64,000 nt of DNA from Lawsonibacter asaccharolyticus (GTDB lineage Bacteria; Bacillota; Clostridia; Oscillospirales; Oscillospiraceae), in NCBI GenBank assembly GCA_003112755.1, contig BFBT01000001.1:3100001-3164000 (forward strand), given 5' to 3'. Of this stretch, positions 31,989-41,839 are shown one piece after another. The notes below the pieces were generated by a model. The model made no database searches. It was not told the DNA's origin and worked only from the letters and a program-made list of their open reading frames with translations. The position numbers were made by a program, and so were the translations under genes. The number at the start of each line of letters is the position of its first letter. Within the stretch, counting starts at the first letter, position 1.

Positions 31989-34900
31989 TCACCCCAGCAT
32001 GGCGAACAGGTCCAGCTGGCTGGTGGCCGGCATATCTCCGAAAGCCCCCGCCTCCGTCAGCTTGTCGATGTGGGTCTTGGAGACCTTGGGGCAGGCAGCG
32101 GAGACCTCCTCCACAGAGATGAACCTCCGTCCCTTAGCCTGCTCCGCCAGAGACAGGGCCGCCGTTTCCCCCAGCCCCGCCACCGAGATGAAGGGCGGGA
32201 TCAGCGCCTTGTGTTCCTCGTCAACCCGGAAGTGGAGGGCGTCCGACAGGTACAGGTCCATCCGCCGGAAGGTGAATCCACGCAGATAGAACTCATAGCA
32301 CACCTCCAAGGTAGTGAGCATGTCCTGCTCCACCGCGGAGGCGTCCTTGTCCTTGGCGATGATCTCCCTCATCTTCTTCTGGCACACATCCATCCCCTGG
32401 CACATGAACTCCTGGTCAAATGCCTTGGCCCGGATGGAGAAGTAGGCGGCGTAAAAGGCCAGAGGCCGGTGGACCTTGAACCAGGCGATGCGGAAGGCCA
32501 TCATCACATAGGCCACCGCATGGGCCTTGGGGAACAGATAGGCGATCTTCTTGCAGGAGCCGATGTACCAGTCAGGCACCCCGTGCTCCTTCATCTCCTC
32601 CTCCGCCCCCTCCGGCAGGCCGCGGCCCTTCCGCACCGCCTCCATGATCTTGAAGGAGCGCTTGGGGTCCATCCCCTTGGAGATCAGGAACAGCATGATG
32701 TCGTCCCGGCAACCGATGGCCTCGCTGACCTTGGCGGTGCCCGAGGTGATCAGGTCCTTGGCGTTGCCCAGCCACACGTCGGTTCCGTGGGAGAAGCCGG
32801 ACAGGCGGACCAGGATATCGAACTGGTTGGGCTGGGTGTCCTCCAGCATCCCCCGGACGAAGGAGGTGCCGAACTCCGGGATGGCAGTGCCGCCGGTGGG
32901 CCCCAGGATCTTGTCGTTCTCATAGCCCAGCACCTTGGAGGACTGGAAGATAGACATGGTCTCCGGGTCATCCAGTGGGATCTTCTGGGGGTCCACCCCA
33001 GTCAGGTCCTGAAGCATTCGGATCATAGTGGGGTCATCGTGTCCCAGCATGTCCAGCTTCAGCAGGTTGGACTCCATGGAGTGATATTCGAAGTGGGTGG
33101 TGACGATATCGGTATTGGGGTCGTCCGCCGGGTGCTGTACGGGACAGAAGTCATAGATCTCCTTGTCCTGGGGGATGACCACCATGCCGCCGGGGTGCTG
33201 GCCGGTGGTGCGCTTGACGCCGGTGCAGCCGATGGCTAGGCGGTTCTCCTCCGCCTTGGAGGCCGTCCTCCCCCGCTCCTCCAGGTACTTCTTCACATAG
33301 CCGAAAGCCGTCTTTTCCGCCACCGTACCAATGGTCCCGGCTCGGAACACGTGGGTTTGTCCAAACAGCTCAAAGGTGTACCGGTGGGCGCTGGACTGGT
33401 ACTCGCCGGAGAAGTTCAGGTCGATATCGGGCACCTTGTCTCCCCCGAAGCCCAGAAAGGTCTCGAAGGGGATGTTGAAGCCGTCCTTCACATAGGGCGT
33501 GCCGCAGACGGGACAGTTCATATCGGGCATATCCGCCCCGCACCCGTAGGGGTGGGCGGGGTCCTGGGCGTAGTCAAAGTCCGAGTGCTTGCACTTGGGG
33601 CAGCGGTAGTGGGCGGGCAGGGAGTTGACCTCAGTGATGCCCGACATGAATGCCACCAGAGAGGAGCCCACCGATCCACGGGAGCCCACCAGATAGCCGT
33701 GCTCCAGGGAGTTCTGCACCAGCTTCTGGGCGGACATGTAGATCACGTCGTACTTGCAGCGGATGATATCCCCCAGCTCCACGTTGATGCGGTCCACCAC
33801 GATCTGGGGCGGCTCCTCGCCGTAGAGCTCATGGGCCTTGCCCCATACCAGCCGCTTCAGCTCCCCGTCGGAGTCCTCAAGCTTGGGGGCAAACAGTCCT
33901 TTGGGCAGGGGCTCAATGGGCTCGCACCAGTCCGCGATGAGATTGGTATTCCTCACCACCACGTCGTAGGCGGTCTCCTTCCCCAGATAGGAAAATTCCT
34001 CCAGCATCTCGGTGGTGGTCTTGAAGTAGATGGGCAGGGGCTCGTCCGCGTCCTCAAAGCCCTTGGAGGCCAGAAGGATGTGGCGGTAGATCTCGTCCTC
34101 CGGGTCCAGGAAGTGGACGTCGCCGGTGGCGCACACCGGCTTGCCCAGCTCCTTCCCCAGGGCCACGATGGCCCGGTTGAAGTCCCGCAGCTCCTCCTCT
34201 GTGCGGACCATCCCCTTGCGGAGCATGAACATATTGTTGCACAGGGGCTGGATCTCCAGATAATCGTACCAGGAGGCGATGCGCTTGAGCTCCTCCCAGT
34301 CCTTGCCGTCCGCCACCGCCCGGAAGAGCTCGCCCGCCTCGCAGGCGGAGCCCAGGATCAGCCCCTCCCGGTTCTCGTTGATGACGCTTTTGAGCATGAT
34401 GGGGTAACGCTTGAAGTAGTCCAGATGTCCCAGGGAGATGAGCTTGTACAGGTTACGCAGACCGGTCTGGTTCCGCGCCAGCACGATCAGGTGCTTGGGC
34501 TGGCGCTTGGCCTTTCCTCCCTTGCGCAGGTGGACCATGGCCCCGTTGATCTCCCCCAGGTGGCGCAGGCCCATCTCCTCCAGCATCTTAAAGAACGGGG
34601 GCAGCATGTAGCCCACCGTGGCCGCGTCGTCGCTGGCCCGGTGGTGATTGAAGGCGGGCAGGTGCAGGTGCTCCGCCACGATGTCCAGCTTGTACTTGCC
34701 CAGGTCAGGCAGCAGGTTCTGGGCCAGGATCAGGCTGTCGATGGAGGGATTGTGGAAGGGAATGCCGTATTTCCGGCAGCCGGCGGCGATAAAGCCCATG
34801 TCGAAGTCGGCGTTGTGGGCCGCCAGGGGCCGGTCCCCGGCAAAAGCCAGGAAAGCCCGCAGGGCCTTCTCCTGGGAGGGGGCCCCCACCAGCATCTCAT

Positions 34901-36164
34901 CGGTGATACCGGTCAGGCGGATGATCTCCGGACTCAGGATGCGGCCGGGGGAGACAAAGGTGTTGAACCGGTCGGTGATCTCCCCGTTTTTCAGCACTAC
35001 GGCGCCGATCTCGATGATGACCTCGTACTTCCGGTTCAGCCCTGTGGTCTCGATGTCGAAGCAGACGATCTCCTGGTCAAAGGGCTGTTCTGTTTCCCCG
35101 TGGACCACTACTCTGTCATCCACGTCGTTGATGTAGTACGCCTCCACGCCGTACAGGATCTTGATATTTTTGGCGGAGTGCCACGCATCCGGGAAGGACT
35201 GGGCCACCCCGTGATCGGTGATGGCGATGGCCCGGTGGCCCCAGGCCTCCGCCCGCTTGACCACGTTTTTGTCCGGCCCCAGCTTGGGACCGACCGAGGT
35301 GAGGGCGTCCATAGCGGACATGGTGGTGTGCAGGTGGAGCTCTACCCGCTTTTCCGGCGCGTCATCCATCTTCATAGGCTTGGGCACCGCCATGATGGAT
35401 ATGGGCTCCAGCACCATGTCGCCGTAGAACCGGTCCATGTTCAGCCGGCCCTGGATCTGGAGGTGCATCCCCTTCTTGACCCCGTCCACGATGGGCTTGC
35501 CCTCGTCTCCGGGGAAGAATTTGTTCACCCGAATGGAGCCGGTGTAGTCAGTCAGATCGAAGGCCACCACCCAGGCGCCCCGCTTTTTCAGCTCCCGGTT
35601 GTCCACGGCAAAGACATCGCCCTCGATGACCACCATGCCCATGTCCAGCTCCAGCTCCCCGATGGGGGTGGGCCGCTTCTTGATGACATGCCCGAAGATC
35701 GTCTTGCCGGAGGGCTTGCCCTCCCCTTTTCCCTTGGGTCTGGCCGCTGGCGCGCTCCCCCGGGCCTTCCGCAGCGCCTCCCGCCGAATGGCCTCCGTCC
35801 GCGCGAAGGCGTCCATCTCCGGTGCTGTGCTCTCCCCCTGCCGAGGATGGGCCGGGCGTGTCTGGGGCGCGGAGGCAGGCACAGAAGGAGCCGCCGGTGC
35901 CGGCGCTTCGGCGGGGGTCTCCGGCTCCGGGGCCGCCATCTGAAACTTCACTGAGGCGAGCCCGTAGCACCGGGCCACGGCCTCCTCTGCCTGGCGGATC
36001 AGATTGGCCCCGGCTCCCCTGGCCCCATCCAGGGTCACCAGGGCGCTCCGGCTGGCCTTGTCAATGGCCGCGGCCACAATGACCCAGCCCTCTACGGCCT
36101 CCGCCAACTCCTGCCACTGGCACAGGGCAGCAAACATTTGTAAAAATGGGATCTTCTTGGACAT
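31989..36164 (-). CDS. polC: DNA polymerase III, PolC-type alpha subunit
   Basis: This 1391-residue replicative polymerase is the Gram-positive type with a built-in proofreading exonuclease. An N-terminal domain (1-180) and an OB fold (about 185-275) precede a PHP domain that begins VELHLHTTMSAMDALTS. The PHP domain is split by the DEDDh exonuclease (about 365-545: VCFDIETTGL, AAHNADFDMGFI, NHHRASDDAATVG). The zinc-binding cysteines (CPKCKH...CGADMPDMNCPVCG) lie before the palm motif VPDIDLNFSG. The fingers region and a C-terminal helix-hairpin-helix domain complete it. It ends the pyrH-frr-uppS-cdsA-dxr-rseP-ispG cluster, as in Bacillus, except that proS is absent. AAGGAG precedes the ATG. 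Confidence 0.97.
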   Translation of the reverse strand: MSKKIPFLQMFAALCQWQELAEAVEGWVIVAAAIDKASRSALVTLDGARGAGANLIRQAEEAVARCYGLASVKFQMAAPEPETPAEAPAPAAPSVPASAPQTRPAHPRQGESTAPEMDAFARTEAIRREALRKARGSAPAARPKGKGEGKPSGKTIFGHVIKKRPTPIGELELDMGMVVIEGDVFAVDNRELKKRGAWVVAFDLTDYTGSIRVNKFFPGDEGKPIVDGVKKGMHLQIQGRLNMDRFYGDMVLEPISIMAVPKPMKMDDAPEKRVELHLHTTMSAMDALTSVGPKLGPDKNVVKRAEAWGHRAIAITDHGVAQSFPDAWHSAKNIKILYGVEAYYINDVDDRVVVHGETEQPFDQEIVCFDIETTGLNRKYEVIIEIGAVVLKNGEITDRFNTFVSPGRILSPEIIRLTGITDEMLVGAPSQEKALRAFLAFAGDRPLAAHNADFDMGFIAAGCRKYGIPFHNPSIDSLILAQNLLPDLGKYKLDIVAEHLHLPAFNHHRASDDAATVGYMLPPFFKMLEEMGLRHLGEINGAMVHLRKGGKAKRQPKHLIVLARNQTGLRNLYKLISLGHLDYFKRYPIMLKSVINENREGLILGSACEAGELFRAVADGKDWEELKRIASWYDYLEIQPLCNNMFMLRKGMVRTEEELRDFNRAIVALGKELGKPVCATGDVHFLDPEDEIYRHILLASKGFEDADEPLPIYFKTTTEMLEEFSYLGKETAYDVVVRNTNLIADWCEPIEPLPKGLFAPKLEDSDGELKRLVWGKAHELYGEEPPQIVVDRINVELGDIIRCKYDVIYMSAQKLVQNSLEHGYLVGSRGSVGSSLVAFMSGITEVNSLPAHYRCPKCKHSDFDYAQDPAHPYGCGADMPDMNCPVCGTPYVKDGFNIPFETFLGFGGDKVPDIDLNFSGEYQSSAHRYTFELFGQTHVFRAGTIGTVAEKTAFGYVKKYLEERGRTASKAEENRLAIGCTGVKRTTGQHPGGMVVIPQDKEIYDFCPVQHPADDPNTDIVTTHFEYHSMESNLLKLDMLGHDDPTMIRMLQDLTGVDPQKIPLDDPETMSIFQSSKVLGYENDKILGPTGGTAIPEFGTSFVRGMLEDTQPNQFDILVRLSGFSHGTDVWLGNAKDLITSGTAKVSEAIGCRDDIMLFLISKGMDPKRSFKIMEAVRKGRGLPEGAEEEMKEHGVPDWYIGSCKKIAYLFPKAHAVAYVMMAFRIAWFKVHRPLAFYAAYFSIRAKAFDQEFMCQGMDVCQKKMREIIAKDKDASAVEQDMLTTLEVCYEFYLRGFTFRRMDLYLSDALHFRVDEEHKALIPPFISVAGLGETAALSLAEQAKGRRFISVEEVSAACPKVSKTHIDKLTEAGAFGDMPATSQLDLFAMLG

Positions 36165-36223
36165 GATGCAGATGCTCCTTGCGCTTGATTCTCAGTCAGT
36201 GGGATGGTGGAGCGCCCCCTGTG

Positions 36224-37261
36224 TTACAGTTCCTCGATCAGGGCAAACAGCTCGTCCACCAGCCGGTCCTGGGGGACCTTTTTCACGATCTCCCCTTTTC
36301 GGAACAGGAGGCCTTCGCCGATGCCGCCCGCGATCCCGCAGTCGGCGGCAGACGCCTCCCCCGGCCCGTTGACGGCACAGCCCATCACCGCCACCGTGAT
36401 GGGCTTGTCCACCCCCTTCAGCCGCTCCTCCACCTGGGCAGCCAGGCCGATCAGATCGATGCGGGTCCGCCCGCAGGTGGGACAGGAGACCAGCTCTGCC
36501 CCCTCCCGCCGGACCCCGGCGGCCTTCAGGATGTCCCGGGCCGCGTAGACCTCCTCCACCGGGTCGGCGGAGAGGGAGACCCGCATGGTGTCCCCGATCC
36601 CCAGGGCCAGCAGGCCCCCGATGCCCACCGCAGACTTCAGGGTGCCCATCCGGACCGTCCCGGCCTCGGTAACGCCAATATGTAAAGGATAATTGCTTTT
36701 CTCTCTCATCAGCTGATAGGCCCGCATGGTCATGGGGACGCTGGAGGACTTCAGCGACACACAGATGTCGTCAAAATCGAATTTGTTCAGCAGACGGATG
36801 TGGCCGAAGGCTGACTCCACCATGGCCTCCGGACAGACGCCGCCGTATTTGGCCAGCAGTCCCTTCTCCAGAGAGCCGCCATTGACACCGATGCGGATTG
36901 GGATGCCCCGCAGACGGCAGGCGTCTGCCACCGCCTTGACCCGGTCCTCTCCACCGATATTGCCCGGATTGATGCGGACCTTGTCCGCTCCGGCCGCGAT
37001 GGCCTCCAGGGCCAACTTATAGTCGAAGTGGATATCCACCACCACTGGGAGCGGACTGGCCTCCTTGATCTTGGCCACCGCCCGGGCGGCGGCCCCATCA
37101 GGGACCGCCACCCGCACGATCTGACATCCAGCCGCAGCCAGGGAACGAATCTGGGACAGGGTGGACTCCACATCGTCGGTGCGGGTATTGGTCATGGACT
37201 GGATGGTGACCGGCGCCCCGCCGCCGATGGGGATGCCGCCCACATGGATCTGTCTGGTCAT
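36224..37261 (-). CDS. ispG: 4-hydroxy-3-methylbut-2-enyl diphosphate synthase
   Basis: This 345-residue 4Fe-4S enzyme performs the penultimate step of the MEP isoprenoid pathway, reducing methylerythritol cyclodiphosphate to HMBPP. The barrel domain has PVTIQSMTNT, DIHFDYKLALEA and INPGNIGGEDRV. The C-terminal domain holds the cluster ligands in VSCPTCGRTRIDL and the Glu/Asn of VMGCAVNGPGEA. I choose the ATG at 37261, preceded by GAGG at 5 bases; the ATG seven codons upstream has no SD. It follows rseP by 32 bases. Dxr of the same pathway is two genes upstream. Confidence 0.96.
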   Translation of the reverse strand: MTRQIHVGGIPIGGGAPVTIQSMTNTRTDDVESTLSQIRSLAAAGCQIVRVAVPDGAAARAVAKIKEASPLPVVVDIHFDYKLALEAIAAGADKVRINPGNIGGEDRVKAVADACRLRGIPIRIGVNGGSLEKGLLAKYGGVCPEAMVESAFGHIRLLNKFDFDDICVSLKSSSVPMTMRAYQLMREKSNYPLHIGVTEAGTVRMGTLKSAVGIGGLLALGIGDTMRVSLSADPVEEVYAARDILKAAGVRREGAELVSCPTCGRTRIDLIGLAAQVEERLKGVDKPITVAVMGCAVNGPGEASAADCGIAGGIGEGLLFRKGEIVKKVPQDRLVDELFALIEEL

Positions 37262-37293
37262 TGAAACCTCTTCCTTTCCCATATCTGGTCCGG

Positions 37294-38373
37294 CTAGACG
37301 CCGAACAGCTTGCCCACGTCGCTGAAAGTCACAGCCAGGGACAGGGTCAGCAGCAGGGCCAGCCCCGCCATATGGACGTACCCCTCATACTTTGGGTCGA
37401 TCTTTCTGCGGAACAGCCCGAAGAGCAGGCCGTTCAGGAACAGAAAGAAAATGCGTCCCCCATCCAGCGCGGGGAGGGGCAGCAGATTCATCACCGCCAG
37501 GTTCACTGCGATCAGCGCAGACAGGTAGAGGATGTTATACACCGCGTCCCCCACCGTCTCAGACTGGGTCCCCACCTGGGAGATGGTGGTCACGATGCCC
37601 ACCGGGCCTGACAGGTCCCGCAGTCCAACCACCCCGGAGACCAGATCTCCCAGGCTGATCCAGACCGTGCGCACAAAATCCAGGCTGTTGTACCAGCTGT
37701 ACAGCAGCTTGCTGCCCAGGGTGGCGGGGATGATCTCCCGCCCCACGCTGATCCCCCGCAGGTATGTGGTCTTCCCCTCCTCATCCGTGCGGGCCTGGAG
37801 GGGCATCTCAACGCCGTCCAGGCGGACCTTCTCGCCGTCCCGGAGCACCACGAAGTCCAGGGTATCCCCCGCCCGGCCGAGAAAGAAGGTCAGGTTATTA
37901 TAATTGTAGATCCGGTGTCCGTCCAGGGAGTAGACCACGTCCCCGGGCTGGAGCCCGCTGTCCTCCACACCGTAGCCCTCCAGAAAGCCGTCGATGGTGG
38001 GCAGCACGAAACCGGTGGCCTGGGAAAAAAGGATCAGGATCAGCACAAAGCCGGTCAGAAAATTCATGAAAGCCCCGGCGCAGAGGATGACGATCTTTTT
38101 CCACCCGCTGGCCCGGCCGAAGGCCCGGGGGTTGTCGCTCTCCTCATCCTCCCCCTCCATGGCGCAGTATCCGCCGATGGGCAGGGCACGAATACTGTAA
38201 AGTGTCTCCCCCTTCTCCTTCTTCCAGAGAGCGGGCCCCATGCCCACCGCGAACTCATTCACCTGCACCCCCAGCAGCTTGGCGGTGGCAAAATGCCCCA
38301 GCTCATGGGTGGCGATCAGCACGCCGAAGATCAGTACCGCGATGACAACATAAAAAAGAACAGAACCGAGCAT
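37294..38373 (-). CDS. rseP: Site-2 intramembrane zinc protease, RseP/RasP
   Basis: This 359-residue membrane protease cuts transmembrane segments of anti-sigma factors and leftover signal peptides. The zinc site is ATHELGHFATAK in the first helix, and the third zinc ligand is in NLLPLPALDGGRIFFLF. A PDZ domain (about 125-200) contains GLQPGDVVYSLDGHRI. Four membrane helices are expected. The gene lies 35 bases after dxr, the usual place of RasP in Firmicutes. Confidence 0.95.
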   Translation of the reverse strand: MLGSVLFYVVIAVLIFGVLIATHELGHFATAKLLGVQVNEFAVGMGPALWKKEKGETLYSIRALPIGGYCAMEGEDEESDNPRAFGRASGWKKIVILCAGAFMNFLTGFVLILILFSQATGFVLPTIDGFLEGYGVEDSGLQPGDVVYSLDGHRIYNYNNLTFFLGRAGDTLDFVVLRDGEKVRLDGVEMPLQARTDEEGKTTYLRGISVGREIIPATLGSKLLYSWYNSLDFVRTVWISLGDLVSGVVGLRDLSGPVGIVTTISQVGTQSETVGDAVYNILYLSALIAVNLAVMNLLPLPALDGGRIFFLFLNGLLFGLFRRKIDPKYEGYVHMAGLALLLTLSLAVTFSDVGKLFGV

Positions 38374-38408
38374 AGAACCTCCAAAAGAAAATCAGTCTGG
38401 ACCTTGTC

Positions 38409-39539
38409 TCATACGGCGCGGGCCGCCCGGTCCGCCTCCAGAATGTCCTCCAGAGTGGGCCGCTGGACCACAGGGACCTGATCCATGGCCCGGGCGACCT
38501 GTTCTGCGATGTCCAGGAACCCGATCTTCCCCTCCAGGAACCGGGCCACCGCCGCCTCATTGGCCCCGTTTAAGATGGCCCCCGCTGTGCCGCCTGTCCG
38601 CGCTGCCTCCAGTGCCAGGGGAAGGCAGCGGAATGTATCCAGATCCGGCGTGCCGAAGGTGAGCGGCCCACAGTTCCACAGGTCCAGCGGTGATGCCGGT
38701 CCTGGGATGCGCTCAGGCCAGGTTAGGGCGTATTGGATGGGCAGACGCATGTCCGGCGTCCCCAGCTGGGCGATCATGGCATTATCACAGTATTCCACAA
38801 GGGAGTGGATAATACTCTCCCGGTGAATCACAATGGAAATTTTCTCCGGAGGCATGTGGTACAGGTGCATCGCCTCGATAAATTCCAGGCCCTTATTCAT
38901 TAGAGTGGCGGAATCCACAGTGATCTTGGCCCCCATGGACCAGTTTGGATGCTGTAAGGCGTCCTCCCTTGTCATTCCTTTCAGCTCTGAGGCCGTACGC
39001 CCATAAAAGGGCCCCCCGGAGCAGGTCAGGATCAGCCTCTTCACACCTCCCCGGTCCCGGCAGCCCTCCAGGCTCTGGAAGAGGGCGGAGTGCTCCGAGT
39101 CCACCGGCAGGATCTCCGCGCCGGACGCCTCCGCTGCCGACATCACCAGCTCCCCCGCACATACCAGGGTCTCCTTGTTGGCCAGGGCGATGCGCTTTCC
39201 CTCCCGGATGGCGGCCAGGGTGGGGCGCAGCCCCACCATCCCCACCACTGCGGTGAGCACAGTGTCCGCACCGGGCAGGGAGGCGGCCTCCAGCAGCCCC
39301 TCCATTCCGGCGGCCACCCGGACCCCCGTGTCCGCCAGGCGGACCTTCAGATCAGCTGCGGCGTCCTCCTCCATCAGGACGGCCAGCTCCGGCCGGAACC
39401 GGCGTGCCTGCTCCTCCAGCTCCCGGACGCTCCGGTTGGCAGTCAGCGCCGCCGCACGCATGCCACAGGCGGCAATCACATCCAATGATTGCCGCCCGAT
39501 GGAACCGGTGGAGCCCAATATTGAAATACATCTGCTCAT
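38409..39539 (-). CDS. dxr: 1-deoxy-D-xylulose 5-phosphate reductoisomerase
   Basis: This 376-residue NADPH enzyme commits DXP to the MEP isoprenoid pathway. It has the Rossmann motif ILGSTGSIGRQSLDV, LANKETLVCAGELVM, the metal set LPVDSEHSALFQSL, and LTCSGGPFYGR. The start is the ATG at 39539, with GAGGAG 9 bases before it; a GTG eight codons earlier is in frame but has no SD. It follows cdsA by 33 bases. This step and IspG are the two MEP genes in the window. Confidence 0.96.
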   Translation of the reverse strand: MSRCISILGSTGSIGRQSLDVIAACGMRAAALTANRSVRELEEQARRFRPELAVLMEEDAAADLKVRLADTGVRVAAGMEGLLEAASLPGADTVLTAVVGMVGLRPTLAAIREGKRIALANKETLVCAGELVMSAAEASGAEILPVDSEHSALFQSLEGCRDRGGVKRLILTCSGGPFYGRTASELKGMTREDALQHPNWSMGAKITVDSATLMNKGLEFIEAMHLYHMPPEKISIVIHRESIIHSLVEYCDNAMIAQLGTPDMRLPIQYALTWPERIPGPASPLDLWNCGPLTFGTPDLDTFRCLPLALEAARTGGTAGAILNGANEAAVARFLEGKIGFLDIAEQVARAMDQVPVVQRPTLEDILEADRAARAV

Positions 39540-39572
39540 ATGACAAAACTCCTCGCTGACCACCGTATCCGC

Positions 39573-40391
39573 CTAAAAGGCTGGAAACAGCGTCACCATC
39601 AGCCAGAGAGCCGGAGCCGCAAAGGTCATGCTGTCGAAGCGGTCCAGCATCCCGCCATGGCCAGGGATCACATTTCCATAGTCCTTGATCCCATACTGAC
39701 GCTTGATGAGAGAGAAAGACAGATCCCCCAGCTCTGTAATGGCGCTTCCCACGAGCCCGTAGACCACCATCAGAGGGAAATTCACTTCTATCCCGCCGAA
39801 CTGATGCAAAATGGCTCCGTAGAGCAGCATGAACAGCCCCCCGAACAGGATGCCGCCGGCATAGCCCTCCAGTGATTTGTTGGGGCTGACCCGAGTGATG
39901 CCTTTGTGCTTCCCAAAGAACACCCCCACGAAGTAGGCGCCCGCATCCGTGAGGAAAGCGGAGATCACCGGCAGCAGGACCAGATATCTGCCGCTCTCCA
40001 TCCCCTTGAGCAGCACCAGCGTGGACAGGAACGCCGGGATCACGATCCCGCCGAACATACACACCAGCAGATCCTCCAGGGAGATCGCGCTGCCGCTGTC
40101 AAAGCGGCGGATGGCCCCCAGAAAAAGAGCGGCCATCAGCAGCAGGGACAGGGCAGCCAGGGACCAGTTCCCCCACCCCAGCCAGAAGGTCAGGGGGATC
40201 AGGCCGGCCGCCGCCGCCGTGTAGACATACATTCCATTGTGGTGGGCCACCTTGGTGGCCCTCAGCAGCTCAAAGGACGCCCGCGCGGTGATGCATGCCA
40301 GCAGTACCGCGAGAAAGACGGGCGGCAGAAAGAACAGGACAACAAAAAACAGCGGGGCCAATACTACAGCCGAGAGGATGCGCGTCACCAT
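39573..40391 (-). CDS. cdsA: Phosphatidate cytidylyltransferase
   Basis: This 272-residue membrane enzyme makes CDP-diacylglycerol from phosphatidic acid and CTP, the entry to all phospholipids. It has about seven to eight helices. The family signature is at the C-terminal side: SFSLIKRQYGIKDYGNVIPGHGGMLDRFDS. The preceding GVFFGKHKGITRVSPNKSLEGYAGG also fits. It starts three bases after uppS with GGAGG overlapping the uppS end, a coupled pair. Confidence 0.95.
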   Translation of the reverse strand: MVTRILSAVVLAPLFFVVLFFLPPVFLAVLLACITARASFELLRATKVAHHNGMYVYTAAAAGLIPLTFWLGWGNWSLAALSLLLMAALFLGAIRRFDSGSAISLEDLLVCMFGGIVIPAFLSTLVLLKGMESGRYLVLLPVISAFLTDAGAYFVGVFFGKHKGITRVSPNKSLEGYAGGILFGGLFMLLYGAILHQFGGIEVNFPLMVVYGLVGSAITELGDLSFSLIKRQYGIKDYGNVIPGHGGMLDRFDSMTFAAPALWLMVTLFPAF

Positions 40392-40394
40392 TTC

Positions 40395-41141
40395 TCAAAT
40401 ACCTCCAAATCGCCGGGCCCGGCTCTGATAGCTGGCGATGGCCCGCAGCAGCTCTGCTTTGCTGAAATCCGGCCACAGCACATCCGTAAAGTAGAACTCC
40501 GCATAGGCGGACTCCCACAGCAGGAAATTGGATAGGCGCAGCTCCCCGCTGGGGCGGATGATCAGGTCCGGGTCCGGCACCCCGCGGGAGAACAGGTAGC
40601 CGGAGAAGTTCTCCTGTGTCAGGTGGTTGGGGTCCGCCCTCCCCTCTACACAGTCCAGGGCATAGGCCCGGGCGGCCCGGAGGATCTCGTCCCGTCCGCC
40701 ATAATTCAGGCAGATATTCACCTGACAGCCGTCGTACCTCTTGGAGATGCGTCGGGTCTGCTCACACAGGTCCCGGAGCTCCTGGGACAGCGGAGAGAGG
40801 TCCCCGAAAAACTCCATCTTCACCTTGTCCCGTTCCATCTGTCCGATGGCCTCCAGCAGGTACTTCTTCAGCAGGCCCATGATGGCGCCCACCTCATCCT
40901 CCGGCCGCTTCCAGTTTTCCGTGGAAAAGGCATAGACCGTCAGATACTCCAGGCCGATCTCCTTGCAGTAGGTGGCGATGGTGCGGAAAGTCTCCGCCCC
41001 GGCGGCATGTCCCGCCGAACGGGGCAGCCCCCGCTTTTTGGCCCACCGGCCATTTCCATCCATGATAATGGCGATATGCCGGGGCAGGTCCTGAAAGTCA
41101 ACCTGTACCTCCGGCTGAGGCTTCTTTGTAAACAGCGGCAT
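40395..41141 (-). CDS. uppS: Undecaprenyl diphosphate synthase (isoprenyl transferase)
   Basis: This 248-residue soluble cis-prenyltransferase extends farnesyl diphosphate to the C55 carrier used for peptidoglycan. Motifs seen are HIAIIMDGNGRWAKKRGLPR with catalytic Asp, VYAFSTENWKRP, CLNYGGRDEI, and the C-terminal DLIIRPSGELRLSNFLLWESAYAEFYF. It uses the product of the MEP pathway encoded two to four genes downstream. AAGGAAG precedes the ATG. A gap of 104 bases with an imperfect hairpin separates it from frr. Confidence 0.96.
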   Translation of the reverse strand: MPLFTKKPQPEVQVDFQDLPRHIAIIMDGNGRWAKKRGLPRSAGHAAGAETFRTIATYCKEIGLEYLTVYAFSTENWKRPEDEVGAIMGLLKKYLLEAIGQMERDKVKMEFFGDLSPLSQELRDLCEQTRRISKRYDGCQVNICLNYGGRDEILRAARAYALDCVEGRADPNHLTQENFSGYLFSRGVPDPDLIIRPSGELRLSNFLLWESAYAEFYFTDVLWPDFSKAELLRAIASYQSRARRFGGI

Positions 41142-41182
41142 ATCTGATCTTCCTTACCCAAACAAAATGCTGAGAGCGCACG

Positions 41183-41227
41183 TGCAGAATGAAGAATGAA
41201 CGTCTTGAGAACATTCCGCATCCTGCA
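41183..41227. repeat. Imperfect inverted repeat between frr and uppS
   Basis: TGCAGAATGAAGAATG (41183-41198) is complementary to CATTCCGCATCCTGCA (41212-41227) at 13 of 16 positions, separated by 13 bases. It lies inside the operon and has no T-run. It looks like a small interspersed palindromic repeat or an mRNA-processing hairpin. Confidence 0.45.
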
Positions 41228-41245
41228 TTGTGCAGCCCGCATCGC

Positions 41246-41800
41246 TCAGACCGCCATCAGCTCCTGCTCCTTTTTTGCGGTCAGCTCATCCACCTCTTTG
41301 CACCGCTTGTCGGTCAGGTCCTGAAGCTCCTTTTCCAGCTGCTTCTGGTCATCTTCGGTGATCTCGCTCTTCTTGACCTGTTTTTTGATCTCATCCATGG
41401 CCTCGCGCCGGATGTTCCGAAGGGCCACCTTGCCCTCCTCACCGTACTTGTGCACCTGCTTGGTCAGATCCCGGCGGCGCTCCTCTGTCAGCTGGGGGAA
41501 GCCCAGGCGGATCACCCGGCCGTCGTTCTGGGGATTGATGCCCAGGTCAGAGGTCTGGATGGCCTTCTCGATCGCCTTGAGCAGGGTGCCGTCCCAGGGC
41601 TGGATCATCAGGGTGCGGGGGTCGGGGGAGGAGATGGCCGCCACCTGGTTGAGCGGGGTGGGCGTGCCGTAGTACTCCACGAAAATACGGTCCAGCACGC
41701 CGGCATTGGCCCGTCCGGCACGGACAGAGGCGAAGTTGGCCTTGACCACTTCGATGGTCTTCTGCATCTTGGCATCGTAAACTTTTGTCTCAGGGCTCAT
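41246..41800 (-). CDS. frr: Ribosome recycling factor
   Basis: This 184-residue tRNA-shaped protein works with EF-G to split post-termination ribosomes. The conserved VRAGRANAGVLDRIFVEYYGTPTPLNQ and the hinge and helix RRDLTKQVHKYGEEGKVALRNIRREA are clear. It follows pyrH by 39 bases, as in most bacteria, with AGGAAG before the ATG. The family is about 185 residues long. Confidence 0.97.
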   Translation of the reverse strand: MSPETKVYDAKMQKTIEVVKANFASVRAGRANAGVLDRIFVEYYGTPTPLNQVAAISSPDPRTLMIQPWDGTLLKAIEKAIQTSDLGINPQNDGRVIRLGFPQLTEERRRDLTKQVHKYGEEGKVALRNIRREAMDEIKKQVKKSEITEDDQKQLEKELQDLTDKRCKEVDELTAKKEQELMAV

Positions 41801-41839
41801 CGTCGAATCTTCCTTTCTGTTGTCAGCTGGCGCCTTGGT

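Noticed and set aside
33351..35954. An 867-codon plus-strand frame over polC
   Set aside because: It lies antisense to the well-conserved PolC, is low in complexity (Gly, His, Val, Gln), and has no SD or domain.
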